Assembly: GCF_000174195.1 (NCBI RefSeq)
Contig: NZ_ACFY01000165.1
Span: 1-64,000, forward strand
Length of the DNA: 64,000 bases
Reading direction: 5' to 3'
Source: Roseburia inulinivorans DSM 16841
Lineage (GTDB): Bacteria > Bacillota > Clostridia > Lachnospirales > Lachnospiraceae
In this document: piece after piece, positions 10,356 to 19,171 of the stretch
Numbering within the stretch: the stretch's first letter is position 1
Layout of the letters: each line of letters starts with the position of its first letter
Notes under the pieces: generated by a model
Seen by the model: the letters and a program-made list of their open reading frames with translations, nothing else
Told to the model about the DNA's origin: nothing
Databases searched by the model: none
Made by a program: the position numbers and the translations under genes

Positions 10356-10424
10356 AAACAGAATGATAATACTGGTAAATTTGATATTTAGCTTTGTATT
10401 TCGAAACAGCTCTCTTATTTTTTT

Positions 10425-12089
10425 CTATTCGCTAATTCCCATTTTTTCCTTTGCTGCATTCATTAATACTGTTTTCTGTTTCAAAACTTCCTGATAGCCC
10501 ATGGCATTCCTTTTTCCCACAAATTCTTCAAATATTTCATCAAACTGTGCTTCATTTGATGCGAGAAGAAGCTTTGGCAGTGTCTCACTCCAGAGTTTGG
10601 TACATTTTTCATCCATAGCTGCAATTTCAGGACTTGTCGACAAACTCACATCATACTGTCCATTGTAGACTGTATATTTGCATGCCCACACGAGTAACTG
10701 TTCAGTAGCAGGACCTGCCTTCTGCTCCCACTGAAGTTGCATGACATTATTCTGCAGCATCCAATAAGCATCATCTGCGCCGTATAACCTGTCGTAAGTC
10801 TCCCGGTCGGAATTTAAAATTTTGCTGACGTCCTCTTTTAATACCGGCTTACCATCCACGATATCGTAAGTAACCCCTTCCACACCGAGATAGATCAACA
10901 TCTGTCCATGCTCACTCATCATATAGTCCATAAACGCTATGGCGCGTTCCGGATATTTACAATTTTTTGAGATCAGCGTCAATGTCCATCCATTCATATT
11001 GTTAGTCGGCAGTGTCGGATCATCCCCATTGGAATTTCTCGGTCCCTCAACCGCCATGTAAATGCTGTCCGGATCATTCTCATACAATGCTTTTTGCTGT
11101 GAGATCGTATCACTGTACTGATAGAGCATACAAAAATACCGACCTTTTGCCAGTTTTTCTTCCATCTGTATCCGTGTATCCACAAAGATATCATTGGCAA
11201 GCAGCCCTTCCTCCCCCAGTTCACGGAACATTTTTAACCATATAACATACTCTGGGTCTGTATATCTGTCATAATATTTCCCATCCTTTTCCCACGGAAC
11301 CGCAAGAAAATTCATCAGATATTTGTCAAAGGAAACATTTCCCTGATTATCAAATACATGGGATCCCACCGGGATCAATTTTTCCCCATTCACCTCAGGA
11401 AACATCTCTGCCGCTTTCTCCACTGCTGCTTTAAATCCTTCCGGTGTTGTCATATCCGGACTTCCAATTGCCTCATAAATATCTTTACGTACCAGAAACG
11501 TCTGATTGGATATGATGTCATCATGCTCTTTCACCTGTTTTGGTGTAACCGTGGAACACGGATATCCATAAATATTGCCATCATCCATTGTATACCAGTT
11601 CACCACATCTGCATCTGTGACCTGCCAGAAATAGGCATCATAATCATCTGCAAGTTCATTTAATGCATAGACCATGTTCTCTTCGATCATCTGGTTCACC
11701 TGTGGCTCCCAATACCCTAATGTGATCAGATCAGGCAGAGAATCCGATGCGATCAGTGCATTTAATTTTTCTGTTTCATTCCCGATTGGTGTAATAAAAT
11801 TAATATTTACTCCTGTCTCCTCTGTAATCTTTTGAGAGACTGCATTCTCTCCCCACGGTATTGCAAACTAGGAATAATTGACATACCAGTCTAACGTAAC
11901 AGGTTCTCCGGCATATTTTTTCCATGCCGGTGTATCCTCATCACCCTGTGAGGTGTCCTCCACCTGAGATGTCTCCACAGCCTGTCCTTCTCTTTCCGCT
12001 CCGCAGCCCGTCAAAACATTTGTCATCCCGGCTGTCATGGTCACTGCCATGCCCCATGCGATCATTTTTCTGATTCTGTATGTAACCAT
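10425..12089 (-). pseudogene. family-1 solute-binding lipoprotein interrupted by in-frame TAG
   Basis: The gene begins with a lipoprotein signal ending VLTGCG and continues in one frame to the TAG at 10425. An in-frame TAG sits at 11868-11870, after LDWYVNYS and before FAIPWGENAVSQKITEETG. Related LplA/YtcQ-type binding proteins have an aromatic residue here, so TGG to TAG is the likely change. No frameshift is needed. The rest (about 550 residues) is a typical extracellular sugar-binding protein. It sits directly upstream of the sensor kinase, apart from the transporter operon (terminator at 12226-12258), which suggests a binding protein that serves the kinase rather than transport. A short fragment from a downstream start is unlikely to be exported. 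Confidence 0.8.
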
Positions 12090-12225
12090 AAAACTTCCCC
12101 TTTATTTCTGTTTCCAAGTATCTTTATCATACCATTTTCTTTCGTTTCCCGCAAACCCCGACAGAGCAAATTTCCTGTTTTCATGACATTTTCCGAGTTC
12201 TTTTTACTTTCTTTTTAAACACACA

Positions 12226-12258
12226 AAAGCGCTACCCCAATTTTTTGAGTAGCGTTTC
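12226..12258 (-). terminator. terminator of the sugar ABC transporter operon
   Basis: A hairpin with GCGCTAC/GTAGCG core arms and A/T-rich flanks on both sides is followed on the minus strand by TTTT. It lies about 55 nt after the permease stop at 12314, and separates the transporter from the binding-protein/kinase/regulator genes. Confidence 0.65.
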
Positions 12259-12313
12259 TGTTTTTATCTATTTAGAGAAGAATATGGTAAGGAAACTATT
12301 TTATGTACTGTCA

Positions 12314-13150
12314 TTATTCTTTTACAGCACCTGCAGAAATACTGCTGATGATGTATTTAGAGAAGAATGCAAATACGAGTAAAATCGGAATAACAGAAAT
12401 TGCAACGGCGAGATAAATTGCGCCCTGGTTTGCAGTAATATCTGTTGATGCCCTTAAAGTTGCCATCATAACCGGTAATGTAAATTTCTCATTTTTATTT
12501 AAGATAATCATAGGTAACAGGTAAGCATTCCATCCACCGATGAATCCCATGATACTCATGGTTGCAATCCCAGGTGACATGATTGGGATTGCGATTCTGT
12601 GGAATGTATATAACTCGCTTGCTCCATCAATTCTGGCTGCCTCGATCAGTGAAGGTGGCATAACGGAAAGTACATACTGTCTTAAGAAAAATACGGTTCC
12701 CGGTGAAGCAATTGCCGGAATAATCAATGGGATATAAGAGTTTACCAGATGAAGTTTGGTACATAAGTTATAAAAACCGATCAGACCAAGCTGTCCAGGT
12801 ATCATCATGAAAATTAAAATCGTCATGAATAATACTTTATTTCCCTTGAATTTGTACATTGCCAGTGCATAAGCTGTCATAGCGGAAAAGTATGCACAGA
12901 GTAATGTAGATGGAACTGCTACTTTCAAACTGTTCCACATACCTAAAAACAGGTTGAAGTATTTAAATACAGTAGCCCAGTTTTCTTTTAAATAAACACT
13001 CGGAATCAGAGTAAATGATTTCATAATCTCAGATCCGCTTCGTGTTGCGTTGACAATCATTAATAAAAATGGAAACATACACACTACACTAAGCAGGATT
13101 AGTAAGATATATAAAATTGTTTTTTTGATTTTATATCCAATGCCGTTCAT
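12314..13150 (-). CDS. MalG/LplC-type carbohydrate ABC permease
   Basis: This 278-residue protein has six predicted membrane segments and the conserved EAA loop EAARIDGASELYTFHRIAIP, which docks on the shared sugar-transport ATPase. No ATPase is encoded here, as is usual for Firmicute sugar importers that use an MsmK-type ATPase from elsewhere. It starts 11 nt after the partner permease ends and is the last gene of the transporter operon. Confidence 0.92.
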   Translation of the reverse strand: MNGIGYKIKKTILYILLILLSVVCMFPFLLMIVNATRSGSEIMKSFTLIPSVYLKENWATVFKYFNLFLGMWNSLKVAVPSTLLCAYFSAMTAYALAMYKFKGNKVLFMTILIFMMIPGQLGLIGFYNLCTKLHLVNSYIPLIIPAIASPGTVFFLRQYVLSVMPPSLIEAARIDGASELYTFHRIAIPIMSPGIATMSIMGFIGGWNAYLLPMIILNKNEKFTLPVMMATLRASTDITANQGAIYLAVAISVIPILLVFAFFSKYIISSISAGAVKE

Positions 13151-13161
13151 AGTAATCCTCC

Positions 13162-14136
13162 TTATTTCGTCTTAGATGAAGCCCGTTTTTTTGCACGGCG
13201 TGCTGCTGCTTTCTCTTCATCCTGGTTAAACACTTTTAACTGTATAATGGAAACAGCTAAAATGATAAGGAATAATACATAGGCGATTGCGGATGCATAA
13301 CCAGTCTGTGTTGTTCCTGTTGTAAATCCAAATTTATAGAGATACATTACCACGGTGTATACGGAGTTATAAGATGCCCCTGCCGGATTTGACATCAGAT
13401 ACGGCAGATCGAACATCTGTAATCCACCAATCAGTGATGTGATTGCTACATAAAGTAACATCGGTCTTAATAATGGTAATGTGATTTTTCCAAATACGGT
13501 CCATCTTCCGGCTCCGTCAATTGCTGCTGCCTCGAAATAATCTTTTGAGATTCCCTGCACACCAGCCATTAACATAATAAAGGAGTTACCAAACCACATC
13601 CAGGAACTGATCACTGCGATGGTCACACCTGCTGTTGCAGATGATCCAAGCCAGTCGACCGGAGTGTAATTTGCACCAAATAACCGATAGATGCTTGCAA
13701 TAATCTGGTTGAACGTTCCATAACGCCAATCCAGTAATGTCTGAAATAAGAATGCAACAGATGTTGCTGCAATTAAGTTCGGTAAGTAATAAATAATACG
13801 GAAAATTCCAAGTCCTTTGATTTTGTATTTGATATCACTAAATACAATGGTAAGTAAAAATGCAAGTCCGAGCTGTAATACGATATTCACACCCCAGATC
13901 CTTACCGTGTTCCAAAGCGCTCTCCAGAAAAATTTGTCTGTGAATACACGCTTGTAGTTGTCAAACCAGACCCAGGATGTCACACCGACTCCTGCAATCT
14001 TGGCATTTGTAAAACTGAAATATAAGGTTCTTAATACCGGATAAACACTAAAAATACAAAATACAATAACAAATGGTAAAACGAAGAAGTATCCCACGTT
14101 ATCATATTTTTTCAAACCATTTTTATTCTTTCCCAT
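13162..14136 (-). CDS. MalF/LplB-type carbohydrate ABC permease
   Basis: This 324-residue protein has six membrane helices and the EAA motif YFEAAAIDGAGRWTVFGKIT. The C-terminus is basic (KAAARRAKKRASSKTK) and cytoplasmic. It pairs with the MalG-like permease just downstream and with the binding protein upstream. A perfect intercistronic hairpin (14205-14245) separates it from the binding-protein gene and probably lowers permease expression relative to it. Confidence 0.92.
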   Translation of the reverse strand: MGKNKNGLKKYDNVGYFFVLPFVIVFCIFSVYPVLRTLYFSFTNAKIAGVGVTSWVWFDNYKRVFTDKFFWRALWNTVRIWGVNIVLQLGLAFLLTIVFSDIKYKIKGLGIFRIIYYLPNLIAATSVAFLFQTLLDWRYGTFNQIIASIYRLFGANYTPVDWLGSSATAGVTIAVISSWMWFGNSFIMLMAGVQGISKDYFEAAAIDGAGRWTVFGKITLPLLRPMLLYVAITSLIGGLQMFDLPYLMSNPAGASYNSVYTVVMYLYKFGFTTGTTQTGYASAIAYVLFLIILAVSIIQLKVFNQDEEKAAARRAKKRASSKTK

Positions 14137-14204
14137 ATTCTGCCATTCTCCTTCTTCATAACTATCTCAGAGGATAGCCATTCTTTTCCTGTACTCTTTT
14201 GTCT

Positions 14205-14245
14205 TTTCTTACAGTCTGCACATTCACTGTGCAGACTGTAAGAAA
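14205..14245 (-). promoter_or_regulatory. perfect 18-bp intercistronic hairpin
   Basis: Arms 14205-14222 and 14228-14245 are perfectly complementary around the loop TTCAC. On the minus strand the hairpin directly follows the binding-protein stop and is followed by AAAAGAC, not a T-run. It therefore fits an mRNA-protecting or processing structure, as between malE and malF-type genes, better than a Rho-independent terminator. Confidence 0.75.
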
Positions 14246-14264
14246 AATGATTTTGGAGATATTT

Positions 14265-15668
14265 TTATCTGTTTACTGTGATTTCAGGATATGTTGCTTC
14301 AATTGTATCGTAGAAGTCAGAGATTGCCTCATCCTTTGTCTTCTCACCAGTTTTAACAGAAGAGACTGCATTTCCCCAAGCATCGCCGATACCTTTGTCG
14401 TATCTTGTTACTTTAGAAGTATCAATGTACTGTGCCTGATCTAACCAGAACTGGTATAATTTCTCACCACCGTAAATCTGGTTCTCATCATCTTTGTGTT
14501 TATCAAGAGCTGATTTCAAAGAAACTGTATCACCCTGTGAGTATTCAATCCACCAGTTAGCTGTATCTTCATTTAATGTACAGAATTTTACGAATTCCCA
14601 AGCTGTGTCTTTTCTTTCAGACTGAGAAGAAATACCGATATATGTACCACCGTCAAATCCTGCTGCTGGTCCAGAGCAAACGCCCCATAATCCAGATGTC
14701 TCGCCTACGTTATCTCTCATAGTAAGTACACCCCAGGAAGGAAGACCAAATGCGAATACAGTTGTTGTATCAAGTCCTTTTGTTGCCTCTGCGAACTGAT
14801 CTGCATCCCAAACGTTAACGGAATCATCTGCATTAGACTGGATATCTGCTGTTAAGATAGGTACCTCGCCAGCCATAGCCTGATACCAAGGTGTTGACCA
14901 CTGGCTTGCATATGCTGTTAAGTCATTCTGATATAAGTCAACGCAAAGATCCATGTAATCAATTCTGGACTGGTCAACATTTAATGTTCCATCTACTACC
15001 CATGCACTATCACCGGAGAATACGTTCATCTCTGCATCAGAAGAGAAGATTCTGTATCCAGCATCTTTTAATGTCTGAGCTGTCTCTAAGATAGTAGGAT
15101 AATCTTTGAATAATTTTCCAACTTCGTCCGGATCATCTGTTCCGAATACTTCTTTTGCGATATCTCTTCTGTAGTAGATACCTGCTGGTGTGATCTGGTA
15201 AGAGATTGCTCTCTGGATACCATCGTCATCCTGTCCAACCTGCCATACATAATCAACGATCTGATCTGCATAATCCTGTGCATTGTATGGTGCCTGGTTT
15301 AAATCCTCGAAGAAACCTGCATCAAAGAAATCCTCTAACATCTTTGGCTCACCAACGATGATATCCGGTTCTTTTTCTCCTGCAAGTAATGCTGTCTGAA
15401 CTTTTGTTGGGTAATCAGCTGGCTCGATAACAACCGTATCAACCTCTACACCTGTCTGTTCCTGAAATCTCTTGCCAAAATCGATCAAGTCGTTTGATAA
15501 TGTCCATACAACTAACTTCTCATCGCTGGATGCATCTGCTGTGTTTGTGCTCCCCTTTGCCTCTGTTCCTGCTGCATTATCACTTGTGCCTGCTGTGTCG
15601 CCACATGCTGCCATGGATAATGTCATTGCACTTACGAGCAATACTGATACTACTTTTTTCCAATTCAT
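14265..15668 (-). CDS. sugar ABC transporter solute-binding lipoprotein
   Basis: This 467-residue family-1 binding protein has a lipoprotein signal (VSAMTLSMAACGD, lipidated Cys about 22) followed by a Thr/Ser/Asp-rich linker. The mature part has the DEKLVVWTLSNDLIDFGKRF opening typical of oligosaccharide-binding proteins. It is the first gene of the transporter operon, preceded by a leader with a likely promoter and hairpin, and it delivers substrate to the two permeases. Position after the two phosphorylases points to a beta-glucan-type oligosaccharide as ligand (inference). Confidence 0.93.
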   Translation of the reverse strand: MNWKKVVSVLLVSAMTLSMAACGDTAGTSDNAAGTEAKGSTNTADASSDEKLVVWTLSNDLIDFGKRFQEQTGVEVDTVVIEPADYPTKVQTALLAGEKEPDIIVGEPKMLEDFFDAGFFEDLNQAPYNAQDYADQIVDYVWQVGQDDDGIQRAISYQITPAGIYYRRDIAKEVFGTDDPDEVGKLFKDYPTILETAQTLKDAGYRIFSSDAEMNVFSGDSAWVVDGTLNVDQSRIDYMDLCVDLYQNDLTAYASQWSTPWYQAMAGEVPILTADIQSNADDSVNVWDADQFAEATKGLDTTTVFAFGLPSWGVLTMRDNVGETSGLWGVCSGPAAGFDGGTYIGISSQSERKDTAWEFVKFCTLNEDTANWWIEYSQGDTVSLKSALDKHKDDENQIYGGEKLYQFWLDQAQYIDTSKVTRYDKGIGDAWGNAVSSVKTGEKTKDEAISDFYDTIEATYPEITVNR

Positions 15669-15977
15669 ATATAATCCTCCTTGTTTTACGAAGCAAAATC
15701 CGAACCCATTGGTGAGGAGAGGATTTTGCCTCCTTATTGTTCTGCAGAAAAGTGAATTTGCTTTCTGCTGTTACACAACACTTTGTTGTTTGTTGATAAT
15801 TGAATTATAAGTTCAATCCCCTCTTGTAAAAATGCTTTAAATTTTAAAATGGTGTCTTTTTTTTAGGTGTCCTTTCTCCCATCAGCGCGGATTCTTTTTC
15901 TGTTTCTTCCCAGAACTTTTTGTTTTCGTAGTCCGTTGTGATAATTTTCATGCGATATTGTACTATATGTGTCGTTC
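15669..15977 (-). promoter_or_regulatory. 309-bp leader of the sugar transporter operon
   Basis: On the minus strand TTTACA (15825-15830) and TATAAT (15804-15809) stand 15 nt apart and are the best promoter. A palindrome ATTGAA-N7-TTCAAT overlaps the -10 and could be an operator. A 9-bp stem GCAAAATCC/GGATTTTGC (15693-15701 with 15721-15729) sits in the leader just before the AGGAGG of the binding-protein gene. No gene was seen here. Confidence 0.5.
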
Positions 15978-18900
15978 TTATCGAACATCAATCTCAATGG
16001 ATGTCACAAGCCCCTCACGGACATCCACTGCTATTTTTTCTCCTGCAACGCCGCTGCCCACATTGGCAACGCTTCCATTCTGATAGATAAACTTCATGGA
16101 AGCAATCTCATAATGTCCCGGAATGTAGTCGGTGACATCTGCAAACTGATACGTTACCTTTGTCTTTCCAAACAGCATGGCAGATACTTTTCCATTTTCC
16201 GGAATCAGATATGCCGGTATCGCCGGCTGTGGTGTGAAATGCAGTTCTCCGTTTTTCATGGATAAAATATGGCTGCCAAACATCATCTGTTTCCACATAC
16301 TGATAAACTCGATGGTCGATCCACTTAAACGTGCCACAAAACCTTTGCCATGATATGCTTTGTTTGGATTTTTACTGCTTGCGATAAAGGATGAGTTCTC
16401 ATAAATACTTCTTCCGTATACTTCCTTATCCAAAAACGGGATCGCAGCTTTATGGAAATCCTCAAAAAAAGCTTCATACATGCCATTTCTGATCAATTCC
16501 AACAGATACTTATATTCCATATGAAGCCAGATAGACTCATTCTCCAGCCAGCCCGGTGTGAAGGCTCTCGCCCTGCCAAGTTCAAAGGATGCATCCTGCA
16601 AAGAAGCGTTGACCTTATACATGGAAAGCTTCTCATCATAGAGATCACTGTGTCTTACCTGCTCATATAAGTTTTCCTTTTTCTCTTTTCCGGTCTTTAA
16701 TTTCAGATAGCGAACCGGTCCCTCCAGAAAATATGGAACTTCACGAACCATAAATTTTAATGGCTTGCAGCCGTCTTTTACTTTCTCATACTCTAAAACT
16801 TCATAAGTAAAATAGGTCGGGCAGATGCCATTTCCCAAAATGCATGCTTTTTCAATTCCGAATGTTACTGTTTCCAGAAAATCATTTAAAATTTTTACCA
16901 CTTTCTCTGTGGAAACAAGATACTTCCCCCCGGATATTCCGGAGAATACTTTCTCACGGTAAGCCTCTTTTGCATCGTTGATCTGATTCCAGAAGGAGAG
17001 GACTTCGCCCTCTTTTTTCACCTCTTCGGCAGTCGTACAGCCCTGTTTTTTACAGTAGCCAACCGCTTCTTTTTCGCTTGCATTGATCAGGTCAAGCTGC
17101 TGTAAGAAATCCGAAAATTCTTCGATCAGTTCCAGTTCTCCCGGATATCGTTTTAATGCTCCGATCGTGTATTCCAACATTCTGGCAAGCTCATAGGTCT
17201 CTGCCATCGAAGAACCAAACATTCCCGGCATACCGTTTAACGCATCATACCAGCCAGGTTTTCCGCCTTCCATCTCCACACCCATACCGTAAGCATCCAG
17301 TGCTGCAAATTTTGTGGCGCACAGTAACACTAATTTTTCCAGCAGCGTCATCTTTAAAACTTCTCCAGACTGACCTGCTTCATGCACCAGTTTTTCTTCC
17401 GTATTTCTGCGGCTCTTCTCATTCAATGCATGGTACTGTCTCAAACCATTTTTCGTCTCCTCATAACGTTTGTATCTCGGATTGATATTCACCTGTGAGA
17501 GGAAGGTCGTGTAATCTCTCTCGTACAGTAACTCTTTCTCTTTTTCCGGGAATACTTCCAGATAATCTTCCACAAGATCGAGATTGTAAGTCCAGTGGTC
17601 ACTCCAGTAGCCCTCTAAGAAATTGCCGTTCACAAGTCCGTCCGCCTGATCGATGATCTGGGAAAATAACAATTCTGTGTCCTGTTCTCCACACAGTTCC
17701 TCTAACTTCCTGTACAAAGCCCCCGGTGTGAATGGTTTTTTGATATATTCACAAAACTCCTGTTTTTCCTGCTCGGTTGTAAGTAAATTTTCGTGAAGAG
17801 CCAGCAGACTTTCCGCTTTTTCTTCTGCTACCTGATAAGTCAGTTTTTCCACGCCCAGTGGGTTGTAACCATCTAACTGGATCAGGCTGTAAAATGTTTT
17901 GATATTCTCTCTTCCCACAAAAGGTGCAAAGAAAGTGTCACATCTGCGGTTCTGGTTGACATCCCTGAAATTTCCATTGCCCTGTGAATAAAACTCCGGC
18001 AGCATGGAAAAATAGTTGTAATCTCTTTCCAGATCGCCATGTTTTCTGGAGTACACGTAAAAAATCTTATGGTTGCCAAGTTTGATCGGATAACCACCTC
18101 TTAAGACATTATCCATATAAGTATACTGGCAATAAGCATCAAAATCTTTCGACGCTGTCTCCGTTGCGATTCCGCTGCAAAGATGTTCTACCAGTTCTTC
18201 TGCCTCTTTTGCTTTTGCGTTAAAATAAACTGCGTCCAGTTTTTTGGCTGCATATGCCTTCAACAGTTCTTTGTTCTCCACCTGTCCGATGATCTCATAG
18301 AAACAAATGCTCTCATTCGCTGCAAGATCTGCCTCTGTTCCATAAAAACTACATGGCAACTGGTTCATGGTGATCTGCTCTTTTGCGAGCAGTTCTTTTA
18401 ATGCCGTCTCTTCAAATCCAATCGGTTTCTGTAAGGAAGTATCATAGGAGAATACAACCGTCGGATCAACGACCGGCTGTATTCTCGTACCATCTGCAAG
18501 ACATCCAATGGAAAAATTACCCCCCTCCACCTTTGTGACTGCGGCGGTATCTGCCATGCTGGCACGCACGCGGAAATACGGGCGTCCCTCTTTCACATCC
18601 TCGACCTGCATCCACGCTTTGGATGTCTGGCACATGTTTTTCATACTGTCAATTCCAACTCCATATGGAATCAGTGCCGGCATACCGTCTAAAACTTCTA
18701 TTTTGGCATGTTCCCCGGTTGCATTGGTAAGTTCTACCTTACGCACCAGTGCACCGATTTTTTCTCCCGGAAGTGTAAAATATGTTACCTTTGCATTCAC
18801 TCCAAGTACGTCATTTTCCTCTTCAATTTTTAATCCGTTCATGGCAATTTCCATGCGGTGTGTCTGGTTTTCATCTGCAAAAAGCTCGGTCACTTTTCCA

Positions 18901-19118
18901 TCTTTTTTTACAAAAGTACGGAATCCTGTCGTTTTCACATTCTGGTACGCCTGATGCGCCGGATAAAATTCCATGATCGAATGATCTTTATTGTCGACTC
19001 CGAAACTGACCACGCACTGTCCACGATTTACATAATAACACCAGATAGGGATTCCCTTCTCTCCGGAAATACCTGGAAGAAAGCTTGCAAAAGTGCCCTT
19101 TTTTTCCATAGTTTTCAA
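15978..19118 (-). CDS. very large GH94-superfamily-like protein, catalytic residue not seen
   Basis: This 1,046-residue cytosolic protein has no signal peptide or membrane helix. It has the build of the former GT36 group (GH94, GH149 and GH161 phosphorylases): an N-terminal beta-sandwich (about 1-300), a helical linker, an alpha/alpha barrel (with [20 protein letters not shown] and [20 protein letters not shown]) and a C-terminal jelly roll. I did not find the ADWND acid motif present in its neighbour, so it may belong to a different family with another acid, or be an accessory. It starts 54 nt after the neighbour ends, probably in the same operon. Substrate unknown. Confidence 0.72.
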   Translation of the reverse strand: MKTMEKKGTFASFLPGISGEKGIPIWCYYVNRGQCVVSFGVDNKDHSIMEFYPAHQAYQNVKTTGFRTFVKKDGKVTELFADENQTHRMEIAMNGLKIEEENDVLGVNAKVTYFTLPGEKIGALVRKVELTNATGEHAKIEVLDGMPALIPYGVGIDSMKNMCQTSKAWMQVEDVKEGRPYFRVRASMADTAAVTKVEGGNFSIGCLADGTRIQPVVDPTVVFSYDTSLQKPIGFEETALKELLAKEQITMNQLPCSFYGTEADLAANESICFYEIIGQVENKELLKAYAAKKLDAVYFNAKAKEAEELVEHLCSGIATETASKDFDAYCQYTYMDNVLRGGYPIKLGNHKIFYVYSRKHGDLERDYNYFSMLPEFYSQGNGNFRDVNQNRRCDTFFAPFVGRENIKTFYSLIQLDGYNPLGVEKLTYQVAEEKAESLLALHENLLTTEQEKQEFCEYIKKPFTPGALYRKLEELCGEQDTELLFSQIIDQADGLVNGNFLEGYWSDHWTYNLDLVEDYLEVFPEKEKELLYERDYTTFLSQVNINPRYKRYEETKNGLRQYHALNEKSRRNTEEKLVHEAGQSGEVLKMTLLEKLVLLCATKFAALDAYGMGVEMEGGKPGWYDALNGMPGMFGSSMAETYELARMLEYTIGALKRYPGELELIEEFSDFLQQLDLINASEKEAVGYCKKQGCTTAEEVKKEGEVLSFWNQINDAKEAYREKVFSGISGGKYLVSTEKVVKILNDFLETVTFGIEKACILGNGICPTYFTYEVLEYEKVKDGCKPLKFMVREVPYFLEGPVRYLKLKTGKEKKENLYEQVRHSDLYDEKLSMYKVNASLQDASFELGRARAFTPGWLENESIWLHMEYKYLLELIRNGMYEAFFEDFHKAAIPFLDKEVYGRSIYENSSFIASSKNPNKAYHGKGFVARLSGSTIEFISMWKQMMFGSHILSMKNGELHFTPQPAIPAYLIPENGKVSAMLFGKTKVTYQFADVTDYIPGHYEIASMKFIYQNGSVANVGSGVAGEKIAVDVREGLVTSIEIDVR

Positions 19119-19171
19119 TTAAAAATTTTTCCTCTGCCATATTCTTCTCCATTCCATTTTTTGCAACTGTT

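Noticed and set aside
10994..11245. Open frames inside the binding-protein gene on both strands
   Set aside because: Shadows of the real coding frame, without ribosome sites or family features.
14205..14245. Rho-independent terminator between binding protein and permease
   Set aside because: The perfect stem is not followed by a T-run on the minus strand, and the permeases need transcription from upstream.
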